Source: Ailanthus altissimus (Eukaryota > Streptophyta > Magnoliopsida > Sapindales > Simaroubaceae). Taken from it: a DNA stretch of 64,000 bases. Below, one piece after another: positions 26,280-42,815 of the stretch; the stretch's first letter is position 1; each line of letters opens with the position of its first letter. Under the pieces are notes generated by a model that was not told the DNA's origin, did no database searches, and saw only the letters and a list, made by a program, of their open reading frames with translations. The position numbers and the translations under genes are program-made. The stretch lies in contig OX327711.1 of the NCBI GenBank assembly GCA_946807835.1, positions 15,039,501 through 15,103,500 on the forward strand, in the 5' to 3' direction.

Positions 26280-27970
26280 CTATTGAGGGTCAAGCTCAGT
26301 GATTGAAGCCTCATTCATTGTAAACTGGTCAGAATTGCTAATAGATTTTAGTTCTGAATTATCCAGCTCCAAATAACATGCATAAAAAATGGAGGTATTG
26401 AGGGTACTGGCCGAGAAAGAGAAGCTATTAGACACGAGAACAACTGAAGCCATGGTTGGTCTCTTAGCTTCATTTTCTTGAGAACATATATGGTAACCGA
26501 AAAAGGATACATCTCATCATTTCACCACTCGTACCGATCCTCATGAACAGGATCAATTAGATTTAAAGCTCTCCCATCCTTCCATTTTTCCCATGCCTTC
26601 AAAATTTTGATTATGTGATCAGAAAATGTTGGACATTTTCTTTGAATCTCACGGTTTCATTGACACTGATAATTGTTAAAAGTTGCAACACTAACTTAAA
26701 TCTTAAAATAAAATAAATTCTACAAGCTCAAGTACTAGAATGTTCTAAAGTAAAGCCTAAGCCTAAGTTATAGAAGTTTCTAAAAATCAAAGCTCAAGCT
26801 CAAGTTATGAAAACTTCCAAAATAGATAGAAATATTTTTAATGAGGTAAGTGTTTGTTAATAGTAAAAAGTTTGTATGGTTAAGAAATATTTAAGAATAT
26901 TTTATTAAGTAGTTTAGATTTAGTGGCAATTAGCATAAATACCCCTTCACTCTATTTGGTTTATGAATCAAGAATTGATAAAAAGCTGAATAAAATAATA
27001 AACTTAACAAAGAGAGTATAACAATATGTGAGTGTTGTTTTGTAAGAAAGAGTGTAATTTTAAATTTTTTTATTATAAATTTTGTATTTAGTGTATAAAA
27101 TACTATTTTAAGTTAATAAAAATGATCCATTTATACTTCATTATCTTTAACAATAATCTAGTTCCAAGCAAAAAAATTTAAAACTATTGTTTAATAGTTT
27201 TCTCTTATAGGTGTTAGAAGGTTGTCTGTCCCCTCCATTGTGAAACAATTATTCTTTTGACCACTAATGATTTCCGAGACAACCACGCCGAAACTGAAAA
27301 AAATAGAACTTGACTGAGAACTGCCCACTCATTGAATTTCTGAAGCCTTATACCCGCTGAAAATAGTCATTAGTAAAATTAAATAGTCTTATGAAATAAT
27401 GCTACTTTTCGGCCATATATAGTATATGGTAAGACTTTGGGATTAATTTTCTGTTGCTTCAGTTATGCATATAACTGCTCTGTTTTATGCATAAGCTTCA
27501 ACTTAATTCTAACATATACTCACAAGGTTCTTGCGATTCTAGGTGTCTTGCCTCCACTTTAATCCACTTCGAACAACTTCGCTATCCCAAAATCTGAAAA
27601 TTTTGGATTCAGATGTTCACTTAGAAGAATATTTCTGGCTTTAAATTTAAGGTAACTATAGATGACCCACTTCGTGACCGTAAAGAAATTTTCAAGCTGT
27701 GCCCTGTATAACTCTGTATCGCGTTTTCCACCAAGTGTTAGAACGCTTGATTGGACCTACAGAGACACAAAAGCTATGGAACTTGAACCGACAAGGTAAC
27801 TATCGTCACGAACAAGTTACTAAGAGGAAGATATACATGCTTTTATTTTCTTATCATTTAGAAATATAGATAACTATTTCAACAGAGAGAGAATTAGAGT
27901 AATAGGAGTAAATCTAACTAAAAATAAACATAACAATGGGAAACCAAAATCATTCCAAATATGAAGTGAC
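26280..27970 (-). pseudogene. CRK pseudogene copy C (exons 4 stub to 7)
   Basis: Minus-strand exons are recognisable at 26280-26596 (exon 7), about 27205-27355 (exon 6) and 27524-27756 (exon 5, 233 bp where intact copies have 238). A stub of exon 4 (CCAAATATGAA) lies near 27955. The intron between exons 4 and 5 (about 27760-27950) aligns with the same intron of copy E (42845-43025). Exon 5 has lost the conserved HRD text, and the length change shifts the frame. Exons 1-3 are absent. It lies about 440 bp downstream of the coding end of copy D, in the same orientation. Confidence 0.85.
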
Positions 27971-28412
27971 TCAAAAATATTAAAATTGACAATGTTAATT
28001 AAACCACTGGGCAAAAAATTGAACTAATAAGGGTTCAACTTCAACATCAGTAATAATTTGAAAATTGATTTTAATTGATTGAGATAGAGAAAGGATGTAA
28101 TGGTTTGATTGCACAACCTTGTTGCTGATATCATACTAACTTGAAGTCTAACATGCAGCAAAACACAATGTAACATACTGATCCCACCATCCTGTTCTGT
28201 TGAAAGTAGCATTGGAAGGAATTGATAGCAAATGCATGCACTAGCAGCACACAATGGAGAACGAATAAATGCAATCTTTCCACTACTTATAAACATTATT
28301 TGATTAATGATACAGCTTCCATCCTCAAAACATTATCGAGGGTCTAGGCCTAGCTCAGTAACTGAAGCTTCATTCACTGTAGATGGAAGTATTGAAGAGA
28401 GCTGCACTAAGA
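27971..28412. other. Spacer and 3' flank of CRK copy D
   Basis: No independent gene is seen. Positions 28333-28400 still encode, in a frame different from the copy D tail, the usual CRK C-terminal text VNEASVTEL...DPR followed by a stop. Confidence 0.6.
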
Positions 28413-31167
<2,755 letters not shown>

Positions 31168-32099
31168 ATCTTAGCAAAGCCAAGATGAACCAGTATTAGA
31201 TTTAGATAATCAAACCTTAATAGCCTGAGAAGGTTTCATTTGTATGTGTGTTTTATAATGCTGGTGACCACACTTTCTTGAAGGTCATACTCATTTGTAC
31301 CTTTGAAAGATCGACTCTTGAAAGGGATGGCATTGCTCATGAAAGTGCTTTTAGAATAGAAATATTTTGGGTACAATATACAATTTTGCTTCATTTTTTT
31401 AATACGACACTTTAAATAAGATGGTTGTTAAATTTATTATTTCATCATTAATATATAATTAAGAAATATCTATTTTATTATCTTTCAAAAAAGAAATAAT
31501 ATCTATTTTATTTAAAAAAAATTAATTAAGCAATATGTATCAAATGTAAGCTTTATTACCGAGTACTAATTAGGATATAAATTTCATCTGTCATTCAATT
31601 TTGTAAATGTAATATTATTCTTTTTTGCAGTATGGGTGAGGCTCTAAAAGGATAATAAAAGATAATTTTCAACCATTTTTTTTTCATTTTTTGATAAATA
31701 TTTTTTTTTATCAAACTTTTTGATAAATATTTTCAAATATAATTTATATTATACAAATATAGGGATGAATAACTTTTATTTTTAAAAAAATTGATTAAAT
31801 GAGTTGCTTTAATATTAAAGGTTCTTTGCAATTTTTTTTTTTTGTGTTTGATTGTAAATAAAGAAGAGCTAGTATAAAATCTAGAAAATTATTTTGCTTT
31901 TGAATATATTACAAAGACAATATAGCAACATTATTAGGAAGACAAAAGACAAGACAAGATCATTATGTGCACAAATGATATAAATTTGTGTGGAGATTTT
32001 GTACTTGTAATGTTATTTTTAAAAAAGAAATAAATTCTAAAATACTATTTTTGAGTTTTTTTAAAAATTAAATGTTTTACATCACCAATATTTTAATTT
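31168..32099 (-). promoter_or_regulatory. Upstream region of CRK copy D
   Basis: The first kilobase upstream of the copy D start codon has no competing gene. It is A/T rich from about 31380. I could not assign a TATA box or specific factor sites with confidence. Confidence 0.4.
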
Positions 32100-32643
32100 T
32101 TAAAAGAATAATAATAATAAGTTGAAGGAAGAATAAAATAGGGAGATGTCTCTGCCTCTGCCTCTGCACAATAGTCACCGTGGAGTAGTGCAAGTGGCCA
32201 AGAGCATAATCTTTTTGTGATGATTATTTGATAACATCAGATTGCGGTATTTTTAAAGGCCACTTTTTAATTTAAAATACAAGAAGACTTCATACGATTA
32301 GAGAGTTACCAATGATCTTAATTTCTTGTTGGAAGGTTTTTGTCAATTTGTTTTTTTTTAAATTAAGGAATATATTTGTCAACTGTATGGAAGGCTTATG
32401 ATGATTTTTCAAATTTATTTTGGAGGTCTCAAGTGAATTTTGAAATAAATAAGGTTGAATTTAATCAAATCTCAGTGAAAGTCAATGAAATTATTGGAAA
32501 TATAAAGTATTATATTGCTCAAGTCACTAAATTCTATTGGGCCTATCATGTAAGAACTTTGTACGAGTTATGACATCCTGCAAAACTCTGCAACCAGGCA
32601 ATTATAAATTACCCAGTTGTTTTGTTTGGATTTTCTTAACGTA

Positions 32644-32684
<41 letters not shown>

Positions 32685-32820
32685 TAATAATAATAAAAAG
32701 AGAACAATGCTCATGGAAGCAACTTCGCCGTGTATGACAAGCATCAGCCGGAGTTCGGAACTAAATATCAAAGCATCGTTACTCCTTAAGCCTTATCTCA
32801 TCTCTTGATTTTTTCCTATC
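32100..32820 (-). repeat. Duplicated upstream block of CRK copy D, paralogous to 22440-23780
   Basis: It shares ordered segments with 22440-23780, including the CACAATAGTCAC / GGAGTAGTGCAAG part, TTAAAATACAAGAAG, and TGAATTTTGAAATAAAT with GAAAGTCAATGAAA, ending at TTCTTAACGTAAA. In this copy the segment is followed by an AAT microsatellite. Confidence 0.6.
32642..32697 (+). repeat. (AAT)n microsatellite
   Basis: About 17 uninterrupted or near-perfect AAT units with one GAT interruption. It creates a spurious poly-Asn frame. Confidence 0.95.
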
Positions 32821-33180
32821 CATAAAGAATTATCTCATATATATATATACCAACAACATTGCATGTATAATTAATTATACAAACTCATTTAAATTACCTA
32901 CCGTGTCAAAATATAATTTGGATTATAAATATAATAAAATAAAAATAAATAATGTAATAATCTTAGCGTGCTACATTATGCAGTATAAGAGAGTTTATAT
33001 AATTTACAAATGAATGGAAGAAAATGAGACAGATGGATTTGCTTAGATGACATTTTTATAATGCGACATTTATGTTATCCGTTGAAGGAGGAGATGCTAT
33101 TCTTTCTCTTAAAATTATATTGAAGTGAAGAATTTAAGATTCAATTTAGAATTCTAACCTTCTTGTGCAGTAGAATAACA

Positions 33181-33875
33181 TGTTAATTAAGTAAATTAAC
33201 AAGAATTCAAAACAGAAAATAAAAGTTAATTAAGCAAATTAGCAAGAATTCAAAACAGAAAATAAAAGAGTACAACATAATCTTACGTGATTCGGCCAAT
33301 TGCCTACATCTACAGTGGATTTAAGGATCCTAACCTCTCTTATTAACTCCCTAGAGATTTTACAAGAAAAATTCAATTGAAGAACCCTCAAAGGACCTAA
33401 TATTTAGTGAACCCTTACTCTACCATGAACAATAATCACCTAAACGACGGTTCCACCCTAGCGCACACAAACACTTAATGTCTACACAGTTCTTCCCCTC
33501 TCGAGTCTTTCTTAACATTTAATCTCAACTAAAGGATTTACAAGTGTTTATATATAGTGTATTTCGTGTCTACTAACCCTATATGTATTTTGAGTTTATA
33601 TGGACATCTTGACGCGTTTGGCGCCGCAGTGCTTATCTCTGGGCACCGCAGCACTTATCCCTAGGTGCCGTGACCCTTAGCCTTGTGGCACCTATGCTTG
33701 TTTTCTTTGATTTTTTCGCGTTTTCGAGTCTCGTTTCGCTTTCCCTTTTGTGTTCCACATGTCTTAGACTTCTTCATACATGTCCTACACGTTCTAAATT
33801 TCTTATGACTCTTCACTTTGATATTTATCTCAATTCTTGTCCAACTAAAATTGTTGAATTACCAATTTTCCAACA
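33181..33875 (-). mobile_element. Solo LTR (second GC-motif LTR family)
   Basis: 695 bp starting TGTTAATTAAG and ending TTCCAACA. Its reverse complement matches the relic at about 54585-55479: GGAAAATTGGTAATTCAAC versus AAAAATTGGTGATTCAAT, then TTGGACAAGAATTGA, GACATGT and CCTATATAAACACTTGT. A GC-rich block is at 33608-33695. No internal domains flank it, and I did not find a convincing target duplication. Confidence 0.7.
33183..33268 (+). repeat. 43-bp tandem duplication at the LTR end
   Basis: Positions 33183-33225 and 33226-33268 are near-identical (TTAATTAAG(T/C)AAATTA(A/G)CAAG, then AATTCAAAACAGAAAATAAA). They differ at two positions. Confidence 0.93.
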
Positions 33876-34467
33876 TTACCATATAGCTTATTTTCTATTT
33901 TACATGAAATTGTTTTGATTCTTTTGCCACTGTAAAGCCTATATAAATTATAAAGGCTCACATTCACACAGAAACAAATTTGAGTGTTGCATAGTGTTAA
34001 ACTTTCCTAGAAAGTTAATGACTTTCTTGGAAAATATTGCCAAACAGCAGGATAGAAGAAAAGAAATTTAGAGAGATGAACGAGAGAAGAAATAAACTGA
34101 ATATGCATCAGATTAAATTACTAGATACTTGGTTACAAGCATTTAGAGAGATTAGAATTTGGAAACTACTAAAAACGGTGATAACAGAGTTTTTTATAGC
34201 TCAGCCACAAGAAATTAACTTCTCTTTGATCTCTTTCCTCATCATCATCTGATTCAGCTCTGCTATCCACATCATCAAGCTGACATGGCTGATCGTTAAC
34301 CAGCTGATCATTAACCATTACTCTTTCACATACGAACTATTTAAATTTGTTTCACTCCAAAAAGGCTACGCCAGCTCCTATTTACAATTTGAAGGCAACT
34401 GTTGCTTTCTTATACTCACCAAGTCTTAGGAACACAAATCAATGACGAATTAAAAAGCAAGCATGCT
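33876..34467. other. Unassigned, possible LTR debris
   Basis: No exon was found. The text CTTGGAAAATATTGCC...AACAGCAGGATAGA (about 34028-34060) weakly resembles the start of the LTR at 59267, which would suggest an old fragment. The evidence is thin. Confidence 0.25.
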
Positions 34468-34617
34468 AAAAGATTCATTATAAGCTCGGTGACTGGAGCT
34501 TCGTTCAGTGTAAAATGGCCAGAATTGCCTTACGAAGTAGTGTCCATAAAAAATGCAGGTTTTGAGGGTACTGGCAGAGAAAGAGAGCAGCTACTAAGCA
34601 TGAGAACAACTGAACCC

Positions 34618-35022
34618 TGTAGAGGATGATGGAGCAAATGAAATATTTTTATTAATATAATAAATATAAAATTTAAAAATTTTCACGATTTTTCATTTAT
34701 AATATAATACTCACATACTTTTTGTTGAGTTTATTATTCTCTAACACTCTTAACTCTTAATAATTAATCAAATATTTGATCAACTTTTTATTTTGAACTT
34801 GTTTGTTTGCAAAACTTAAAGAGGGAGAAGGTATTTGTACTTAGTTCTAATAAACTAAAACTACACAAATAAAACATTATAAAAATTTATTAATCACTTA
34901 AGTTTGTAATACTTATCCCTTTAATTATCAACTCCAAAATATCATACTTAACTTAGAAATTTCAAAAATTGCGCTTGTAAATATTTGGACTTAATCTTAG
35001 GCTTGGTGTTGTAATTTTAACA
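34618..35022 (-). repeat. 3' LTR of copia element 34618-41970
   Basis: 405 bp. It aligns with 41525-41970, which has about 40 bp extra in an ACTCATAACTCAACACTC stretch. Confidence 0.9.
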
Positions 35023-35039
35023 CTCCCATTTAATACCAA

Positions 35040-38000
35040 CTTCCGTTCTTCTAACCACATTGAGTTGTCTTCAAAATTTTTCGAACTTATTAGCATTCAA
35101 GTTTTTTGTGAAGAAATCAGCCACTTAATCTTCTGTCTTAACATATAGTACATCAATTTCTTTTTGTAGAAGTTTCTCCCAGATAAAATGATAATGTACC
35201 TCCATATGCGTTGTTCTTGCATGAAAAATTAAATTTTCTACCAAACAGATTGCTGATCGATTATCACAATATATTGAGACTTTACAATCTCTTGGCTAAT
35301 GTTTCTTCAACTGCATCAACCATGTACTTTCTTGAGCTGCCATTACTGTTATTTTAAACTCAGCTTCAGTAACTGACAATGATATAGTCGGTTGTCTTTT
35401 ACCACACCAAGAGACTGTTCCTAAACCAATCTCGAAAAAATATCCAGTGGTCGAACTTCGTGTGTTATGGTCTTCAGTATAGTCAGCATCACAATAGTAA
35501 ACTATTTTACAATCTTAGTCTTTCTTATAGAAGAGACCATACTCAATTGTATCTCTCACATATCTTAACATCCGTCAAACTACTTTTAAGTGAGGCTTCT
35601 TAGGATTTTGCATGTATTGACTTATTACTCCAACTACATAAGAAATGTCTGGTCGAGTCAATGTCAAATAGATGAGACTTTCTATCAGTTGTCAATACAT
35701 AATTTCATATTCTAAATCATTTTCTTCATGGCTGCACAGCTTGGCATTAGCTTCCAGCAATGTTGAGATAGGTTTGCATTATAGCATCCCAAACGTTTGC
35801 AATAAATCTTTGGCATATTTTTGTTGTCTTAGAAAAATCCCTTCTACTGTTTGAGTAACTTCGAGCCCAAGAAATTGCTTAAGTTGTCCAAGCTTTTTCA
35901 CCTAGAAGCGAACTGCCAAATTCTCTCTTGTTCGACGAATCGCTTCTTCATCATCTCCAGTAATAATTAAGTCATTCATATATACCAGCACAATTGCAAG
36001 TTTCTTTCCATTAGCTTTAGCGAATAGGCTAGAATTATCTGGTGCTATAGAGTAACCACCGTGTGTTAGAAATTCTCTAATTTTACTATACCACGCCCTT
36101 GGAGCTTGCTTTAATCCATACAATACCTTTATCAATTTACATACATAATCAAGATGAACTTTACTTTCAAATCCTTTTAGTTGAATCATGTAGATCTCCT
36201 GATCCAACTCTCTATGTAAAAAACATATTCTTAACATCCATTTTTCATAATATCCAACCTTTACTAGTTACTAGTGCAAGTAGAACTTGTACTGTGGTGA
36301 TCTTGGATAGTCTATAGTGTTGAAAAAATCCTCAAGCTACAAACCGAATCTTATATCTCTCCACCGATTCATCAGAACGTCTTTTGTTCTTATACACCTA
36401 CTTACAAGATTAGATTTCACATTCTTTAGCTTTGGCACTAAATCCTAAGTTTGATATTACTCTAGCACTATGATTTCTTCTTCCATAGCTTTAATTCATT
36501 CACAACTTTATAATGCTTCTTCAAAAGTCTCAAGCTCCTTTACATTTTTCTCTTTCGCCACAGCTACATTAGCATATTTAGGATTATACTTTTGTATTCT
36601 TATTGAACTTTGAGGATGAGATTGAGGGGTTGCATGTTCTTTTTCTTCATATTTGGCCTCAATTGTTAGTTGTTGATGTTAGGGTTGTGCATACGTTCCA
36701 TCCCAGTTTTGTATGTATATTTGATATCTATACAGAGTATATTTTGTTATATCGTAAATTACCTTTTTATTATATAGTTTAATACTTGTTGCGCTATAGA
36801 CTTTGTGATATCTGAAGAAGTTCGGATACGGTCTAAAAGAGTTTAAATCGGTGCTAAGAGTTAGCAAATATTACAAGAGTTAGAACATCGTCTGTAATGG
36901 GACAATGACCTCAGAATATGCCAATAATGATATAGTTGCAAGAGTTGCAATAGGTTGCTAGGATATGTCATTATGCAAGTATGTTCTCAAATACATAGTT
37001 CCTGATCTATTTCTACTAACGCAGGTCTGTTCATATTAATTATATAGATCAGTGTATGTCTATATCTGTAGGGTACAGTTGGTTATTCCTAGCTGACCAA
37101 CATCTTAGAGATTGTATAAGTATACGGGTATTCAGTTAGGATTAAGTACTAAACAGACTCATGAAGACTCTAGTAGACATCCTATGTTGTCGTTAGTGAA
37201 AGGTCCTCTCAAGTTAAGTAGTATACGTAGTCCTCTGACCTGAGCACCATGGTGGGCTTGTGAGTGATCCACCGGGCTTTGGTTCCACGCATGTCAGAGA
37301 CTTTTTATGGTCTGACCGCTGGGTATAGTCCGATGCTCATAGAGTCTGTGCGTGCAGATATGGGATCCATCAGCTCTCATAGGGAGTGATATATCTAGAT
37401 GCTCCAAGATAGTATCTCAAAAAAATTTTATGGCCGTAAGCATTCAACTTGGAAAGGTGTTTCTGTGGGTTAAACAATATGACAAGGAGTTTTGTTCATA
37501 TTGTTCTATTGAGATACCATTATGGAGATAGGTTTATGGATGAGCATATGGGGATTTGATGGTGTGGATTTATGTCCCTGCACATCCAAGATATATATGA
37601 TGGAAGGATTATACGTATGCGTTGTAACCTCAACTTGTATAGTTTAAGGAGCTGATTTGTCATATTCGTGATGTGTGCGTAGGATATGACTCACGAATTT
37701 ATGGAATAGTTCCATTTGACGAATCGGACGTGGACCTAGGGAGTTCTGCGATATGGAGTGTACTCATTGTACACTAGGGCAGAGTATTGAATTAAATTAT
37801 TTAATCTAGTAATATCAAACGTAACTACAGAAATACGTGCGTGTCTATATTTAAGTGTTAAATACAACAATTAGTCAATAAGTGTTATTCACTAATTATA
37901 AAGTGACACGTGATGCATTTTGAACTCTCGGTTGAGTTTACTTAAGTATGAGATTTGGTGAGACCCGCTAAAGGTATACTTGGTAACTATTTATAAAGGA

Positions 38001-41000
38001 TAAAATAATCATTTTACACTTTAATTATTTAAATATTAAATAATCAAAATATCTCTAATAAAATATATTATTTTATAATATTATGTTAATAATAATATAA
38101 TATATATAATTCATGATAACTATCGTGAATTATATATATTATATTATTATTTTACTTTATTATTATTATTATTTTTTACCAACAATGCATATTCATTATT
38201 ATTATATTATGATAATAATATTTTATTTAAAAGATATATATATATAGAAGTGTGATATTTGTAAATGAAAATTGCAAGGAAAAATTGAGAAAAATTTAAA
38301 GGGTTATTTTTTTTAGCATTTTCGTTCTTTGCGGAGAAGCAATTGTTGCTTCTATTTTTTCTTAATAACACCTTGAGAAAGAAAGAACAAAAGGTTAAAC
38401 CGGCCATTTAAGATTAAGAGTTAATTCTACATTGAATTCTGAAGCTGCTGTTTTATATTATCAAGCCCACCACGTTGATAACTAGAATCGACAACGAGTA
38501 TATCTTCAGGCGGACTCTGAAAAAAATATGTAAAATGTTACACGTATTGGTAATTTATCAATTTTATTATTTGTATATTAATTTGATTAATATATGATTT
38601 GTGTGTTTATTATATGTTTTAGAATTTTGTTGCGTTAAAATATGTATTAAATGTGTATTTTGCAATAAACACATTACCACATGTATACACCTGTACACTT
38701 TTGATCCCCTACAATTGATAGATGCCAATTTGTCAATGACTTTAAGTTATACTGCTTTTATCATCAAGTTCTTTTTGGCTCGGTCGAATTTCAGTAATTT
38801 GCTCATCTATCTTTTGTTATAGTCATTCTTCTATTTTTTTTTGAATTTGAAAGCTCCTCTTTTTGTGGTGACCATCATAAAGATGCATCATTAAACACCA
38901 CATTTCTTAATGTGTAACATCACCCACTGGTAGGGTTATAATATTTTCATCCTTTGCGTTGGTTATCATATCCAATAAAAATGCACTTGATTGCCTTTTG
39001 TCAAATTTGTTTCTCAGGTGACTTGGCACAAACACATAGCATATACAACCAAATATTCGAAAACGACTTATTGTAGGTTTCATATCTCACAACTTTTCAA
39101 AGGGTGATATGAACCCTAACATTGGTTGAGGAAGTCTACTAATCACACGGGCTGCAGTCTTCATTCCTTCAACCTAAAATCTTTCTGATACATATTTTGC
39201 ATGCAACATACTTTTACAAATCTTTGCAAGTTGTCGATTCTTCATTTTTTACAACACCATTTTGTTGTGGCGTGTTAGCACATGTGAACTAATGTCGTAT
39301 CTTATTTTCTCGAAGATATTGTGAGAACTTATAAGAGGTATATTCTCCTCTATTATCTGTGCAAAGACAATGAATCTTCCTTTCAACTTCTCCTTTAGTT
39401 GTTTCTCTAAATTCCTTGAACTTAAAAAAAGTATCTAAATTTTTTTTTCATAAAGAAAACCTATACATACCTCAAGAAGTCATCAATAAATGTCACTATG
39501 TACTGCATGCCACTAATTGATGGTTGCTTGACAGGTTCAAATACATCAAAGTGAACTAAATCCAATGGCTCTTTAGCTCTAAATTTTAACTCCTCATATG
39601 GTAGTTAATGTACCTTGTCGTATTGACATCCTACACATACTGTATCTACTCTCACATTAAGTTGAGGCAGACCTTTAAGCATTTTCTTGTTCATTATTAC
39701 TTTTAACTTATGATAACTTACATGTCCTAACTGTGCATGCCACAAATTTACCATTTCATTCTTTTGATTTTTGTCTACATAAGTTGACTCTGCTAATAGT
39801 ACATAGATCGACTCTAGTCGCCGTTATTTCATTGTTGGTGTACATGTGATCTTTAAATCTTGGTATACCTTAATATCTTGTGGACCGAATAAGATATAGT
39901 GTCTAGAAGATATTAACTGTGATGCTGACAATAGATTCCTTTTCATACCAAGGATATAATAGACATCTTAAAGTGATACATTGTTAGCATTATAACGAGG
40001 TTTAAGGACTGTGTTACCGTGTAAGCTGTAGGCAATCTTGAGTTATTGGCTGTTACCACCATGCAATTTCTTTTGTACTTAGTCATATCTTACAAATTTT
40101 CTTTATCACCAATTATGTGATTTGAACTTCTTAAGTCGATGATCTAATCATTTTCATAATCAATCCGTCCAGGATTTATCACTGAGAGTGATAGGTTTTC
40201 TTTCTTTAAAGTGACAGATGCTTCAGCATCCCACTCGTCTTTACTTTTTCTTTTTGAGTTTGTTGTAATAGCATTACCATCAGCAAATCTTTTGCCATGT
40301 GTCCGATTTTCCATAATTGTAGCATTTTCTTTCAAAATTTTTCTTTTGTTTGGACTGGCTACTTTTGTCGTGAGTCCTTTATGCTCCCTCTGTCTGTAAG
40401 CTACCTTCTTATTGATGAATTTTTATCTTGTTATCATATTCTTTAGATCCTCCACCAGCACGTCATTTAAATCGACTTTTTTTTTTGTCAATGTAGAGTG
40501 CTTCTTCATTGCCTTTTAATGAGACCCCACCCATTTGCTTAGCAATCGCTTTTTGATCAGAAAGTAAATTGTCAAATTCAACGAGAAATGGTTGGGTTGG
40601 CCAGCCTTGTATAGCAATAATAAAACTTCTATACTCGGGCCTCAAATTATGGATGATAATTATTTTCATCTTAATTTCAGCAATATCAGCAGCAGGATCT
40701 AACTCAGATATTTCACAACACAAGGACTTTACCATTGTAAAGTACTGGTTGATCGTCATGTTGCATTCTACAATCGACAATAGCTAATTCTCTAGAAGTT
40801 GCAGTCGTGTGTTATTTTTCTTTGAGAAGAGTGATGCCAAAGTATCCTATGCTTCATTTGGCGTTTTGGCATTCTTTATGTGCTCTAACATTTCTTCTTT
40901 AACTACGGTCTTAAGAGCGAACATAGCCTTACTAGCTTTTACCTTCCACTTCTTTAAAGTGTCATCATCTGTTGGCTGCTTCACTTTATTTCCACCAACG

Positions 41001-41060
41001 ACCTTACAAAGTTCTTGGCCTTGTAGGTAAGACTCCATCAATGTCTCCTATGTATTATAA
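35040..41060 (-). pseudogene. Degenerate copia gag-pol polyprotein with nested insertion
   Basis: The order on the minus strand is gag (41041-40463, with MTINQYFTMVKSL and RPEYRSFI), then a decayed zinc knuckle near 40318-40275 (CYNYGKS, second Cys lost, frame slipped). Pre-integrase and integrase text follows across about 39900-38850 (for example FGCICYVFVPSHLRNKFDK near 39040). The gene is then interrupted by 36677-38713. RT resumes at about 36650-35900 ([14 protein letters not shown], with YMND replacing YVDD). RNase H is at about 35300-35040 (CDNRSAICLVE, THMEVHYHF). Numerous stops make it non-functional. Confidence 0.87.
36677..38713. mobile_element. Nested solo LTR (about 2 kb) inside the copia element
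   Basis: Copia pol homology stops near 36660 and resumes near 38840. The intervening DNA has termini TGTTAGGG...CCCCTACA, a short imperfect inverted pair typical of LTR ends. It is flanked by GTTGA (36672-36676) and ATTGA (38714-38718), four of five matching. It contains no pol motif. A solo LTR of a large-LTR family is the best reading; a non-autonomous DNA element is an alternative. No second copy is in the window. Confidence 0.6.
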
Positions 41061-41524
41061 TTTTGGTTGTTGAGCTTCTTAATTCTTCTAACTACTTGAA
41101 GGTCTCCCACTGTGCTAGCAAGACTTCAATAATGCTAGACAAGCTTGATCTCAAACTACAAACCTGTAAAGTTTCAAACTCTTCACAACTCAAATAAAAC
41201 TCCACCAAGGTCAATCTCTAACCATCCCGTTATTACTCTTAACAGCACTTTTACCAGCACCATAGTAACAATGCCTACGTATTTATTTATATAAATTGTA
41301 TACTAAGAAAATTTTCAGAAAAGACTAGAAAGGTTACAACGATTCTACTTAAAATCCATACTCCTTAGGCAATATTATCCATTTTGACAAAACTTTCCTA
41401 AACATGCACCATTCATACAACTACGCCAGGCTTTGATATTAGTACCATATATTTGAACAATAATCATATGAGCAATATTTTGACTACTGTTCTACTCCCC
41501 AAACAACTTGACTCTAATACCAAT

Positions 41525-41970
41525 TGTAGAGCAATATGGAGAACAAATAGAATACTTTTATTAATACAATAAACACAAAATTTATAATACAAAATTTAGA
41601 AACTCTCACTCTTTTTCACTTACAACACAACACTCATAACTCAACACTCACACACTTTTTGTTGAGCTTATTATTAACTCAACTCTCTAACACTCTTAAC
41701 TCTTAATAATTGAACAAATACTTGATCAACTCTTTATTCTTAACTTACTTGCTTGCAAAACCAAAAGAGAAAGAAGAGTATTTATACTTAGTTCTAATAA
41801 ACCAAAATAACATAAATAAAATATTATAAAATTTTATTAACCACATAAATTTGTAATACTTATTTCTTTAATCATCAATTTTAAAATATCTTACTTAAAC
41901 TTAAAAATTTTAAGAATTAAACTTATAAATATTTAAACTTAATCTTGACCTTGATATTGTAAGTTTAACA
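41525..41970 (-). repeat. 5' LTR of copia element 34618-41970
   Basis: 446 bp partner of 34618-35022, adjacent to the primer-binding site on its left. Confidence 0.9.
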
Positions 41971-42602
41971 AACTCATGGTTGGCCTGTGAGCTTCATTTA
42001 TTGAATAGATAGTAACCCAATATGGATACATCTCATCATTTCACTCCCTGAACCAACCCTCAAAATGGGAACTATTAGATTTAAAGCTCTCCCATCCTTC
42101 CAACTTTTCCATGCCTGCAAAAATTTAACCATATGTCCAGAAAACGTTAGTGATTTTCTCTGATTTTTACAACTTCATGATTACAGATAGTCTGGTTCTA
42201 GTAAAATTGAAAAAGAATTTTCATGGTAATTATTACTTACATATGGTAATGTTAGAAGGTTCTCGGTCTCCTCTCCATTACGAAAACAAGTGTTCTTTTG
42301 ACCACTAATGATTTCCAAGACAAGCACACCGAAACGGTAAACGTAGGACTTGACTGAGAAGTGCCCACGCATTGCGTGCTCTGGAGCCATATACCCACTG
42401 AAAATAGTCATTAGTGAAATTAAATGGTCTTGTGAAATCAAATACCCAAGATCGTAAGAAAATTTTTTTTCTTTAGTTTCTGAGACATCCATGTAATATG
42501 GCATGTGGAAAACTTTATTGCAAATATTTTTTGTTGCTTCCGTGATGTGTATAATTGCTCTGTTTTATGGCAAATACTTAAACTTATTCTAATATATGCT
42601 TA

Positions 42603-42815
<213 letters not shown>

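Larger units (their letters stand above)
34618..41970 (-). mobile_element. Ty1/copia retrotransposon inserted in a CRK coding exon
   Basis: 7353 bp on the minus strand. LTRs are 34618-35022 (405 bp) and 41525-41970 (446 bp), both starting TGTAGAG and ending TTAACA. The primer-binding site on the minus strand reads TGGTATTAGAGTC just inside the right LTR. A purine tract (AAATGGGAG, minus) abuts the left LTR. Target duplication: AACCC (34613-34617) and AACTC (41971-41975), four of five matching. About 2 kb of its length is a nested insertion at 36677-38713. Confidence 0.92.

Noticed and set aside
32568..32808. Frames encoding poly-Asn or poly-Leu
   Set aside because: They are products of the AAT microsatellite.
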